Assembly: GCF_026914185.1 (NCBI RefSeq) | Contig: NC_070573.1 | Span: forward strand, 4,519,501-4,583,500 | Reading direction: 5' to 3' | DNA from: Puccinia triticina | Lineage: Eukaryota; Basidiomycota; Pucciniomycetes; Pucciniales; Pucciniaceae | Length of the DNA: 64,000 bases | Shown here: piece after piece, positions 10,877-20,967 of the stretch | How the letters are laid out: every line of letters begins with the position of its first letter | Position numbering within the stretch: the stretch's first letter is position 1 | The notes under the pieces: generated by a model | What the model was told of the DNA's origin: nothing | Seen by the model: the letters and a program-made list of their open reading frames with translations, nothing else | Database searches by the model: none | Position numbers and translations under genes: made by a program

Positions 10877-11225
10877 CGAGGGGGTGCCTGCTTTTAGCGG
10901 GATAACGCCCCCGCGATGTGAGTCCATTAACCCTTCAACATTGAATTGTCTAAGAGCAACTGGCAAGCGGGCACGTTGACCAGAACCTGTACCACAGACC
11001 TCGGCGACATCTCATCCCACACAACAACCGCGGAGCCGATCCAATTCTCACGCAGGAGACACCAGGACGACCCTACAGGAAGCCATTGCGACCGCTTCGG
11101 CGGTTTTGTCTATGCTGACAAACACCTCCAGCGACGGGGAGGAGCCCGTAGGGAGGTCCGCGAGGCAAATTGACGAGGGGGTGCCTGCTTTATGCAGGAT
11201 AACGCCCCCGCGATGTGAGTCCACT
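10586..11225 (+). repeat. Tandem ~290-bp repeat between protease and RT
   Basis: The block GACGAGGGGGTGCCYGCTTT with the following GGGATAACGCCCCCGCGATG occurs at about 10587, 10876 and 11172. CAACTGGCAAGCGG follows each at about 10676, 10959 and 11260. Two full units (289 and 296 bp) and a partial third lie in register, with about 10-15% divergence by eye. Each unit carries an internal palindrome around GCGGGATAACGCCCCCGC. Confidence 0.8.
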
Positions 11226-11434
11226 ACCCTTCCATCCCAGTCTGTGATCTTAGGAGCAACTGGCAAGCGGATACCTTTTTGAAACCATTTGAGACAGGCA
11301 CCTGGGGAAGTCTGCGCGGCTAAAACATCTTGGTCGACGTCAGCCAAGCTCGCAGCAGAGGCTAAACGTTCCGAACCATCCCGGCCAATCAAGGAGCTGG
11401 TACCTAATGTTGAAATTACTCAGGTGAAAAGAAT

Positions 11435-11509
11435 TGTGTGTTGTGGGATTTGAACCCACGACCTTCTACGTTCATGAGAGCTGCTCTTATACCACTGAGC
11501 TAAACACAC
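11435..11509 (-). tRNA. tRNA-like gene, decoding identity unclear
   Basis: Read on the minus strand, a 75-nt cloverleaf forms. The acceptor is GTGTGTT with AACACAC (7/7 pairs) plus discriminator A, the D arm is GCTC..GAGC with AGTGGTA in the loop, and the T arm is GTGGG-TTCAAAT-CCCAC (5/5). A-box (TAGCTCAGTGG) and B-box (GGTTCAAATCC) promoters are present. The anticodon stem pairs badly in standard numbering. Shifting by one gives a loop with T33 and GAA, otherwise the triplet is TGA after a non-T33. It may be a captured tRNA gene that is decaying or an organellar-type tRNA. It lies inside the Ty3 element between the tandem repeat and RT. Confidence 0.6.
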
Positions 11510-11530
11510 AGTTGGTCTTACTGGTGATTT

Positions 11531-13198
11531 TTGGATATTAGATCATATAGCTTGGCCACTCAAATGGGGCTTGAAGCATGTATTCCAACACCTAAGAGGT
11601 ATCACTCGTATCTCAACATGTTCCGCAAGTCTGAAGCTCAACGACTACCGCCAAGATGCAAGTACGATTTCTGCGTAGAACTAGTGCCGGGGGCGCTACC
11701 CCAGGCTAGTCGAGTCATCCCCCTTTCACCGGCGGAAAATGAAGCATTAGACAAGCTCATCCGGGAAGGCCTTGATAACGGTACAATCAGGAGGACGACA
11801 TACCCATGGGCGGCTCCGGTGTTGTTTACAGGGAAGAAAGATGGCAATCTTCGACCGTGCTTCGACTACCGCAAACTGAACGCCCTTACGGTAAAGAACA
11901 AGTATCCGCTCCCTCTGACGATGGACCTTGTCGACAGTCTCCTTAATACCAACAAGTTCACAAAGCTCGACCTGAGGAATGCCTACGGGAATCTCAGAGT
12001 GGCGGAAGGCGACGAGGAAAAACTAGCTTTTGTATGCCAAGCCGGACAGTTTGCACCACTGACAATGCCATTTGGGCCCACCGGGGCACCGGGATTTTTC
12101 CAATTCTTTATGCAAGACATCCTAATCGGCAGGATTGGGAAAGACACTGCGGCGTACTTGGACGATATCATGATCTACACGCAGGACGGGATTGACCACG
12201 AAGAGGCGGTGTGCGAGGTACTGGAAACACTCAGTAAACACCAGCTCTGGCTCAAGCCAGAGAAGTGTGAATTCTCAAAGGACAAAGTCAAATACCTAGG
12301 CCTACTGATATCCTCCAACCGAGTACGGATGGACCCGGCAAAAGTCAAGGCCGTATCTGAGTGGCCGGCCCCCGCAAGCGTGACCAAATTACAACAGTTT
12401 GTTGGTTTTGCTAATTTCTACCGCCGATTTATAGACCAGTTCTCTAAGACAACCAGACCGCTGCATGACCTCAAAAAGGCGGGTGCGCGCTTTATTTGGG
12501 ACAACAATTGCAACCAAGCATTTGAATCACTGAAGACCGCGTTCACTACAGCACCAATCCTGAAGATAGCGGATCCGTACAAGCCCTTCTTGTTGGAGTG
12601 TGACTGCTCAGATTTTGCACTGGGGGCCGTCCTATCGCAGGTATGTGAGAAGGACAATGAATTGCATCCAGTTGCGTACTTGTCCCGATCGCTCATACAG
12701 GCCAAATGAAACTACGAGATCTTCGATAAAGAACTCCTGGCGATTGTGGCCGCTTTCAAAGAGTGGCGCCACTATCTTGAAGGAAATCCAAATCGGTTGA
12801 AAGCAGTCGTGTACACGGACCACCGGAATCTAGAGAGCTTTATGGTCAACAAGAAGCTTACAAGACGCCAGGCGAGGTGGGCCGAGACGCTTGGAAACTT
12901 TGATTTCAAGATTGTCTTCCGACCGGGACGCCATGCAACCAAGCCAGATGCACTGTCACGACGCCCGGATTTAGCGCCGAGTGAGGATGATAAACTGAGC
13001 TTTGGACAACTCCTGAAGCCACAAAACATCACCCCCGAAACGTTTGCGGCGGTGTCTGAGATGGAAGGGGCAGAGGTAGACGAGTGGTTTGCTGAGGAAA
13101 ACGTTGAATGGGAAGACGCCGAAAAGTGGTTCGAGATAGATGTGCTGGGCGTGGGAGAGGACAGTCAGGAAAGTTGCCGCGACGAAAACATAAATTGA
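11531..13198 (+). pseudogene. Ty3 reverse transcriptase and RNase H with in-frame stop
   Basis: RT motifs include FTKLDLRNAYGNLRV, GQFAPLTMPFGPTGAP, the catalytic YLDDIMIYT and the thumb KVKYLGLLIS. RNase H begins FLLECDCSDFALGAVLSQ and continues after a TGA at 12707-12709 with [13 protein letters not shown] and VYTDHRNLE in the same frame. The stop replaces a sense codon at a well conserved spot, so the enzyme is truncated. The frame ends at 13196-13198, just before the MITE, and the integrase continues in another frame. Confidence 0.88.
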
Positions 13199-13236
13199 AT
13201 CTGTGGGTGTCAAGAGAAAGATTTAATTTTGGTTAA

Positions 13237-13412
13237 CAATATGGACCCCAATTTATTTCAAGAAAATCCTATTTTTGATGTTAAAATAATGCTTTTGTGA
13301 CCAAATATCAGTTATCTGGTCTAAGCTACCCAGATAACTGATTTTTGGTCACAAAAGTGATATTTCAGCATCAAAAATAGGAGTATCTTGGAAACAAAGT
13401 GGGACCATACTG
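13237..13412. mobile_element. Palindromic MITE in TTAA target (piggyBac-like)
   Basis: The 176-bp element is almost entirely one inverted repeat. The arms, starting CAATATGGACCCC and, on the other strand, CAGTATGGTCCC, pair over about 83 bp around a short centre near 13322-13330. It is flanked by TTAA at 13233-13236 and 13413-13416. TTAA duplication is the mark of piggyBac-type transposition. It encodes nothing. Confidence 0.75.
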
Positions 13413-13415
13413 TTA

Positions 13416-14909
13416 ATGAACATACTGGCAACAGACGCAGAATTGATAAGTCTCATCCGGGCCGCGACCACTGACGATGAAAGGCTGATGGCTCTTGCAG
13501 ATGACATTCAGGCCGGCAGGACCAATCCCAAGCAGTATTCCCTCCAGGAGGGAGTATTGTATAGGGACGGGCGAATCGAGGTCCCAGCAGACAATTCAAT
13601 CAAGACAGCAATTGCACGGAGCCGCCACGACTGCCGACCAGCGGGACACCCCGGGAGAGCCAAGACTCTGTCGCTAATACGCCGCTGCTTCAATTGGTTG
13701 TTGATAAAACGGTTTGTCAACCAATACGTTGACAGCTGTGACTCTTGCCAGAGGGTCAAATCAACCACGCAGAAACCCTTTGGAACACTAGAGCCACTCC
13801 CAATACCAGTGGGCCCGTGGACGGACATTTCATACGACCTCATTACGGACTTACCGGAGTCAAACGGGGCGGACAGTATCCTGACCGTGGTGGATAGACT
13901 AACCAAAATGGCCCATTTTATACCTTGCCGGAAGACAACAACAGCTGAGGAATTAGCGGACTTGTTGCTTCGGAACGTGTGGAAAATCCACGGCACACCC
14001 CGGACTATCGTGTCCGAAAGGGGAAGTATATTCATATCTCAGATAACCAAAGAGCTGAGCCAATCTCTAGGTATAAGGCTGTGTCCTTCAACCGCGTACC
14101 ACCCACGGACAGACGGCCAATCGGAAATTGTCAACAAAGCCGTTGAGCAATACTTGCAACACTTCGTAGGATACCATCAGGACGACTGGGAACCACTACT
14201 GGCCACAGCAGAGTTTGCACACAACAACCACGACCACGTATCCACGGGGATGTCACCCTTTAAGGCCAACTATGGTTTTGATTTAATGTTTGGCAGAATG
14301 CCCTCAGCGGATCAATGTCTCCCGGCAGTCGAGACACACCTCAAGAAACTGTCCGAAGTGCAAGAAGAGCTTGCCGCGAGCCTTGAAGAAGCGCAAGCAG
14401 CGATGAAAGAACAGTTTGACAGGCGTGTCAGGAAGACACCGAATTGGCACATTGGCGACACGGTTTGGCTCAACTCAAAAAACATATCCACGACACGGCC
14501 GAGCCCAAAGCTGTCTCACAGATGGCTAGGACCCTTTTTAATTTCTAATAAAGTCTCTCCGTCTGTATATACACTGACTTTACCCCCTTCTATGAGGGGG
14601 GTGCATCCTAATTTCCACGTTTCAGTACTGCGGAAGGCCAAAGGTGACACGGTTGAGGGGAGAGCCACAGCGGAGCCGGGACCTATTGAATTAGAAGGCG
14701 AGCTGGAATGGGAGGTAGAGGAGATACTGGACCACAGGAAGAGGCAGAAGAATTCAGAATACCTAGTTAGCTGGAAGGGGTACGGACCAGAAGCCAACTC
14801 GTGGGAACCGGACGCCAACCTCAAGAATTGTCAAGAATTGGTCACAAATTTCAATAAAAAATACCCGGACGCGGCGGACAGGCACAGACGGTCGAGGAGG
14901 TTTAAGTGA
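13416..14909 (+). CDS. Ty3 integrase with chromodomain
   Basis: This 497-residue frame carries the zinc-binding HHCC region (H..GH then CDSCQR), the integrase core and a C-terminal chromodomain (LEWEVEEILDHRKRQ, then YLVSWKGYG and SWEPDANL at about residues 430-475), which in this group targets insertion to chromatin. Of the DDE triad, the first Asp is in ISYDLITD or TVVDRLTK and the Glu is in DGQSEIVN. The second Asp, normally SDRGS, reads SERGS (Asp to Glu), so catalysis is doubtful. The ATG overlaps the TTAA at the MITE boundary; the original frame came from upstream pol. Confidence 0.88.
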   Translation: MNILATDAELISLIRAATTDDERLMALADDIQAGRTNPKQYSLQEGVLYRDGRIEVPADNSIKTAIARSRHDCRPAGHPGRAKTLSLIRRCFNWLLIKRFVNQYVDSCDSCQRVKSTTQKPFGTLEPLPIPVGPWTDISYDLITDLPESNGADSILTVVDRLTKMAHFIPCRKTTTAEELADLLLRNVWKIHGTPRTIVSERGSIFISQITKELSQSLGIRLCPSTAYHPRTDGQSEIVNKAVEQYLQHFVGYHQDDWEPLLATAEFAHNNHDHVSTGMSPFKANYGFDLMFGRMPSADQCLPAVETHLKKLSEVQEELAASLEEAQAAMKEQFDRRVRKTPNWHIGDTVWLNSKNISTTRPSPKLSHRWLGPFLISNKVSPSVYTLTLPPSMRGVHPNFHVSVLRKAKGDTVEGRATAEPGPIELEGELEWEVEEILDHRKRQKNSEYLVSWKGYGPEANSWEPDANLKNCQELVTNFNKKYPDAADRHRRSRRFK

Positions 14910-14987
14910 GGGTTGGCTTTTTTCCCTCAAGGGTTTTTTTGACGCCGCCCGGGGACGAGGACGCAGAGCCGGGGGCTTGGGCGTTAA

Positions 14988-14998
14988 GGGCGGAGTAG
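14988..14998 (+). promoter_or_regulatory. Polypurine tract of the Ty3 element
   Basis: GGGCGGAGTAG directly abuts the TG of the 3' LTR, the usual position of the plus-strand primer. Confidence 0.6.
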
Positions 14999-15197
14999 TG
15001 TTATGAGCCAAACCCATGCGCCGTAGCCTGCTCCATGGACATGTCACTTATTGTACTACATGTCACAGCTCCCTACCACAAGGGGGAGCGGGAGGAGAGA
15101 CCTCAAACTCTCCTCATCTAGCAATCTATTAAATAGCTAGAACACCAGAACCAGAAGATGCAAAGAGCCTCCACACCCCAACAGACCAAGCCTTACA
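14999..15197 (+). repeat. Ty3 3' LTR
   Basis: This is the intact 199-bp copy, TGTTATGAG to CTTACA. It differs from the two pieces of the 5' LTR at about five positions by eye, so the insertion is not ancient. The following GTTTC is the near-match of the target duplication. Confidence 0.92.
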
Positions 15198-15485
15198 GTT
15201 TCCAAACAAGCTAAAAATTTCAGGAATATTTAAAATCTGTATATTCTCCGTGTCCTGAAATTTTCAGCAATGGGGTGGCACAAAAACATGAGATATAAGG
15301 GGTGTGCAGCAGTCTTAAGGGGAAAAATGTGGCTAATTCAATAGCTTTTTTGTTACATATCACAGCAGTCTAAAAACTTGAGTGAAATTTCAAATATGAA
15401 TATCCTCTGTGACCTGAAATTTTTAGCAATGTTGTGGAATCATAACATGAGATGTAAGGGATGTGCGGTAGTCATAATCTAAGTT
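15198..15485. repeat. Degenerate ~150-bp tandem repeat, right part
   Basis: Two further copies continue the array seen at 660-841. CCTGAAATTTTCAGCAAT and CCTGAAATTTTTAGCAAT recur about 155 bp apart, each followed by an ACATGAGAT..AAGGGRTGTGC block. Confidence 0.6.
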
Positions 15486-15499
15486 TATTAAAACCACAG

Positions 15500-15760
15500 A
15501 TTCACCAAAAAAAATTCAAGGGTTTCCCCTATACACACTTTCAAAAACAAAAGGAAGGGTTTCCTGCACAAGTTAAACAAAAAAACAAAAAATGATTTGT
15601 AAAAGCCTTATGTACATGAAAAGCAACTGATTTAATGAACTCCCAGCCTGTGACATGCCACAGGTAAAAAGAGACCGGATTTAACCCGCTCAGCCTGGCG
15701 CAAATGCGTGGGGCAAAATTCGGGGCTGTGAGGACACCAGCCTGCGCAAGCGCAACGGGG
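15500..15760 (-). repeat. SINE-like dispersed repeat, copy 1
   Basis: Read on the minus strand, a B-box-like GGGTTAAATCC (about 15670-15685) is followed ~150 bp later by GGGGAAACCCTTGAA. Similar pairs occur near 32150-32400 and 61790-62110. This suggests a tRNA-derived short element, but the A-box is weak. Confidence 0.35.
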
Positions 15761-16321
15761 GATTTCCTAGAATTCCACCTCACACTGCACCAACAGCCTC
15801 CTCTTATACCCACGAGTCCAACAGCGGCAAGGGGTGTGCTCCCAAACAAACTGTTGAGTTGGAAACTAACCATCCTGGTTGTACGTTGCCGTTGCCTTGG
15901 CCTTGCTGTCATGTATACTATCCAGGTGTAGGCTGATGGCATAAATATTTGCTCCCTGCATGGCCAGATACTGAGGCCTATCAATCCTGATCCAGTCGAC
16001 AATCCCTGCCTGTTGCACAGGCAACCTCCCCCACCACTTGTTGCAGGTCATGCTCAAGGAATTTGACTGGACTGCCCAAGCAACCAAATGCCTTGGCCAC
16101 CGCAAACCCATACATTGAATGAACCCGCTGGCGTCATCGTGTTGCTGGCGTCATCATGTAGCCCTTCTTTGATATGGGAGGTATCTACTGTACGCATGAG
16201 GCGGATCACTTTTGAGCTGCGTTGGGGCTTTTCTTGGTCCAACTGTTCTTATTCCAGGTTGTGACTCCGCGCCAGATGACATCAATGCAAAGCAACTACA
16301 GCACTTCATGCAAGTAGATGA
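15761..16321. other. No supported gene
   Basis: The best open frame (minus 16111-15866, 81 codons) has no family I recognise. A direct repeat of GCTGGCGTCATC occurs at 16128-16154. Nothing else is evident. Confidence 0.4.
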
Positions 16322-16326
16322 AGGTG

Positions 16327-17284
16327 TGTCAGCCTTAGAGTCAACACAGTTGACCTAAAACTGCCTTTTGTCTCCATTTTATACCTAAACGTGCTCATAT
16401 CTTTTTAACCTTACAACATAAGGTTGTTTTGACTTCAGATTCTGATTTCTCATGCAATTTTGACCCTAGTGTTCACTGATCACTTTACAATATCTCTACT
16501 CCTTCATAGAGTTTGTGGTTTGTGACACACATGCACAGCAGCGCCGTGTAGTCGCGCCTGAGCACTCCCAACCACATGTACATGTGTGATTATGTCATCC
16601 AACTTTGAAAATTTTTGAAGTCAGGATCCCCCATGCAGCTGGAGGATCCACAGACTTCAGCACACCAGAACCACACCCCAGATAACCCCAGGATCACCAC
16701 CTAAGAGTTTACAACACTCCCAGTATACCTACCGTCACAGGCGCCTAGGATATTGACAGTAAGTAACCTCTTTCACTGAACCTTGTTTATCTCAGAGGTA
16801 AAAGTCTGTGTCTTGCTTGATCTGTTCTTTTCTGCTGGCCTTTGCCTTCTTTTGATCACAGGGCTGTCCCTCCATAACTGTTGGCCTTTGCCTTCTCTTG
16901 ACCACAGGGCTGTCCCTCTATAACTGCTGGCCTTTGCCTCTTATTGACCAAAGGGCTGTCCCTTCATAACTGTTGGCCTTTGCCTCATTCTTGGTCACAG
17001 GGCTGTCCTTCATATCTGTCAGGATCCCTCCACGTTTCTTTGGTGAGACAAGGCTGTAGCCCTCTCTAGCACAGCTTGGCAGCACTCTTCTGTAGAGGTA
17101 GCATTGCCAGTGGATGTGCATTCCCACCAGAATAACCTTGAATATCTCCTTATCCTTATCCTGCTCTGTTTCTCTTTCTCTTTCTCTCTCTCTTTCATAA
17201 TTGTATTTTCTGTATCCAAAGAAATCCAATTATTTCCCCCTTCTTTCTTGTGTCCTGCTGTCACTATAGAGACTCAGGCTCACA
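16327..17284 (+). repeat. 5' LTR of the gag-only element
   Basis: It carries four imperfect copies of a ~60-bp unit (CTGGCCTTTGCCTT..ACAGGGCTGTCCCT..ATAACTGT) at about 16836-17030, and a CT-rich microsatellite near 17165-17190. It contains one copy of a 53-bp unit that is duplicated in the 3' LTR. Confidence 0.85.
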
Positions 17285-17768
17285 ATTGGGGGCCTCATCG
17301 AGAAAATTACTCACCTTTTCATAATTCTAGACTGCTTGGAAGCCAAAGGACTGATCATCCTGATTAAATCAAACAAAAAACTCTTAAAATTTTGAAAATT
17401 CACTAAACAAATCTTTCTACATATCCTACTAATGTCAAAATTCTTCAAAAACATCCTAAAATTGATTCTATATTGATAAATTTCCTAACTGAACCCTTGA
17501 AATTTTTTTTTACGCCCTGTGTACTCGTGAAATTGCAGAATTGCGACTCCTCCGCACCGCTATTTACCCTTTTGTCGGACTTATTCCCCATTGCATTGTC
17601 TATATCTTCGAAACAAGAAGAGATAAAAAAAATCTAAATACGCTCGAAAGATTCCTCGGCTTCTTATCTGTAATTGCCGATATAGACCGCAAAAAGCTGT
17701 CAAACGCCACAGGACAGCGCAGAGGAAGAAAACATCTGAGCTGATCGATATGCCTCCGCCCCTCAGAG

Positions 17769-20700
17769 ATGGCCGAGATATCTCAACCGAGCAACACCTC
17801 CGTTACAAACTTAGCCCTGCCGCCGAAGAGAGGCTTCGAAGACGTAGAGTCAGCCTTGCTTATGGTCAACAAGGATCTATTGGTCTTTGCGGAAGGGAAA
17901 CCCCTCCCGAAGGAAACGGTAATCTCATTAGCCCTGTACAACTCGAGAGCCACATCCATGGCCATGGAGTCGAATCAATTCACTCCCATCCCTCGTCATG
18001 TGGAGCAAGAGACGGCGAGTGCAGCGGAGAACTGCCCAAGAGCAAGCTACAAGGAGCTGCTCAGCCGTTTGTTCGTGACCAGTTCTACAGCCACCCCTCA
18101 CGAAAGCTTACAAACGAAAGCCTCCCCAAGCCCATGCCTCCTTCCGCTCGCTCCGGCCCCACGCATGGAGAGTTCTTCCGGGTCGATGGAAGTCATTCGA
18201 GAGGAGTAGGAGGTGACGAGTCTAGTCCACCTTTTCAACGTCCAGTTCAACCTCTTCATCAGAGCCCGGGAATCATTGAACATCCAGTCCATGTGAATGC
18301 TCCTGTCCTAGGCCGCAACGACCCAAGACAAGATAGTATAGATAGTCGGGAGGGACGAAGCCAGTCGACTCTGCCAGCAATGGCTCCCTCGGGACAAGCT
18401 GGAAAGCTTAGACAGGTCCCTCTTCTACAGGACCACCGGCACCAAGCCGCCAAACAAACCAGAGCAAATAGCTCAGACCCATCCCAGCCTAGCTATAGCT
18501 CCGCACCCCAGCCACCAGCCCTTGATGGCTACACCGACGCCAGAGCCGCCGGATTTTTAACACCGAGCGCACTGAGTAGATTACCGGGATCCTACCCGCT
18601 CCTCCGACCGGCCGCTTCAGCGCGCGCTCCCGCCGCCGCTGCAACAGCAAATAGCAAGATGCCATCCAGCTTCTACACAGCTCGATGCGAACCTAGCGTC
18701 GCGACACCATCCCTACGAGCGCCAGGAAGCGAACTACCAACAACATCAACCTTCTTATCCGCACGCCGAAGTGCTGCACGCGGGCAGACAGACCCAAGCC
18801 CCTTCGCGCGGCTTGAGAGGATCCGGGAGAAACAGGAACCTTCCCATGGCGGACACCAAACAAATCCTCAATGTAGGGGAGTTCTATATGAGACTCACTC
18901 AAACTACAGGGAGGGACAACAGGAGAGGCAGAGGCAGAAGCACTCCTCATTAAGTTCAGCCTCTTCCATTGGTTTAAGTTTAGACCTAGAAAATCCCTGT
19001 AGGCCCTCTAGTAGAGAATTATTTCTAAATACCTTGAATGATAACTTATCCAATAATGGCCCCTTGTTGCTAGAAGGAAAATTATAAGGAACTCTTCTCT
19101 AAATTCCTGTCTGAGTTATCTGAAAATTTGAAACCATCCCAGGTAACTTGTTAGAATCTTGTGTCCATAACTTCAAAGAAGTACTGAATGTTTCAATCAT
19201 AGACATCTTTAGAGAGGAATTTATGCCCCAATTGCTTGATCAATTCCTGAACCAAGTGGGAGACTGTTCCAAAGAAAGACCACCTGGGAACACCAATGAG
19301 TTAGAACAATTGAGAAAACTCATTGAGGAGAAGCTGGAAGGTGTCCAAGAGAAACTGGAAGGAGTACAAGACCTTATTCTAGTCAATGAAGCCCAATGCC
19401 ACTCCAACATGGACACACTTGGTAAGAACTTAGATGATATGGAAGACAAAATGCATCACAAGCTTTCTTCTTTAGAAAACAAAATGAGTGATCTTCAAGC
19501 TAATGGTCATAACAGGTTTGAGCAAAGTATGAGAAGATTTAGTGATATTTCTTCTGTGGTATATCAAACCAATACCAAGTTAGAAAGTTTCATTGCACCT
19601 GCTAGTAGGGATTGTCCTCCTCATCTTAATTATAATAAACCATTACTTAATGTGCAGAGTGAGAGTCATCACAATCAAAGAAATCAGAGAAATCCTTCCT
19701 AATATGATTCTCACAAACCTCCATATGCCATGGACAATACTCCTCTACCTGACCCCCACAAATCTGCTAGAGTCAATTCCTCCAAGTCAGCTAGCAATGA
19801 TGATAATCTAATTACCAATGATGAATTCCCTTATATTGATCATGGATAAATTGATTCTGACATGAGGAAAGAGTTGTGGAAAGGCATACCAAAGAATAGT
19901 GACTGGGAGAAGTTCTCAGGAGAATTGCCATACAACCATGAGTTATGGATTAAGAACACAGATATTTTTGTCAGAGATTACTTGTTGGACAGCATGATAA
20001 TCAGCAGGTTGAACATTCTTCTTACTGACACTTCTAGAAATTGGTACCTTGGACTCAGAGATAAATATGGGAACAAATCTTGGGCATGGTGGAAAAATGC
20101 CATTAGAAATAAGTTTGGTACTGAAAACTGGAAATGGAGAATGCAAGAAGAATTTGCAAATGACCACTTTGATTATGATGGTAGAAAAGTCCACAAATGG
20201 TTTGGAACCCAAAGAGAAAGGCTCAGAGCTTATCAGCCTGAACTCAGTGATTATCTCATCTGTGAGAAGATCTTGAAACAGTGTCCTGGCAACCTTGAGC
20301 ATGCTGTTAAGAGCAGATACAAGAAAGATGCTACTTAGATGAACTTTGAAGACATGGTTATAATTGTTGAGGAATTCATAGACAGAGTTATGAAAAGCAA
20401 TAAACCTGTAGCCAACAACTATACCAATCCAAATAGAAACAATTGGAAAAATACCTCAGCAGTTGATAAAGCTGAAAATCCAATTAACTCTTTTGCAAGA
20501 AGGAACCCTGTCCCAGATCCAGAAAAAGAAAAACTCATTTGCCATTTTTGCAAACAAACAGGTCACTTTTCTAGAGAATGTCCCAGAACAAGAAGTGAGT
20601 TACATAATGTAGGTATGTATTCTGATGATGACTCCAAGAATAAGAAAGACAAAGAAGTAGAATCCAATCAAGAGGAAGAATCTGAGTTGGATGATGAAGA

Positions 20701-20788
20701 AGACAATCATAGAAAAAACCACATGAGCCTAGCCATGGAACTGGAGAATCTTTCTAATTTTGATCCCCTGATTGACTTCAACTTTTGA
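17769..20788 (+). pseudogene. Gag of the gag-only element, with frameshifts and stops
   Basis: The protein would form the particle. The N-terminal frame (from ATG 17769, ALPPKRGFEDVESALLMV) and an overlapping frame (17750-19087) are both open, and I cannot decide between them for 18210-19087. A coiled-coil part follows at 19148-19702 (EKLEGVQEKLEGVQDLI). The retrotransposon gag core is at 19862-20338 (NWYLGLRDKYGNKSWAWWK, and LEHAVKSRYKK) and ends at an in-frame TAG. The same frame continues at 20339 to a CCHC knuckle CHFCKQTGHFSREC at about 20540-20580 and an acidic tail. This core is of a type common in rust genomes. Confidence 0.7.
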
Positions 20789-20967
20789 ACATATGCAGTT
20801 GAATGTGAAACCCAAGCAGAGACCCATCAGCCCCAGACTTGGGATAATTTCTGCTGAACCTCTCAAGTGAAGATGCATACATCCTGCAAGGAGGCCCAGG
20901 AGTGTGAAAGTTTCTACCTTCTTGGTTTTATTTCTTATGGAAATCAAACCGCTTTGGTGGTAGGGAA

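Larger units (their letters stand above)
842..15197 (+). mobile_element. Ty3/Gypsy chromovirus (Tf1/sushi-like), nested and decayed
   Basis: The element is bounded by 199-bp LTRs that begin TGTTATGAG and end CTTACA. The 5' LTR is split by a later Tc1/mariner insertion. Inside are gag with a zinc knuckle, protease, reverse transcriptase with RNase H, and integrase with a C-terminal chromodomain; that order defines Ty3 chromoviruses. A 10-nt self-primer site follows the 5' LTR, as in the Tf1/sushi group. The copy is dead: RT/RNase H has an in-frame TGA, the integrase has a changed catalytic residue, a MITE sits between RNase H and integrase, and the spacer between protease and RT is filled with tandem repeats. 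Confidence 0.9.

Noticed and set aside
15541..16002. 153-codon minus ORF
   Set aside because: It overlaps a dispersed repeat and shows no recognisable domain or start context.
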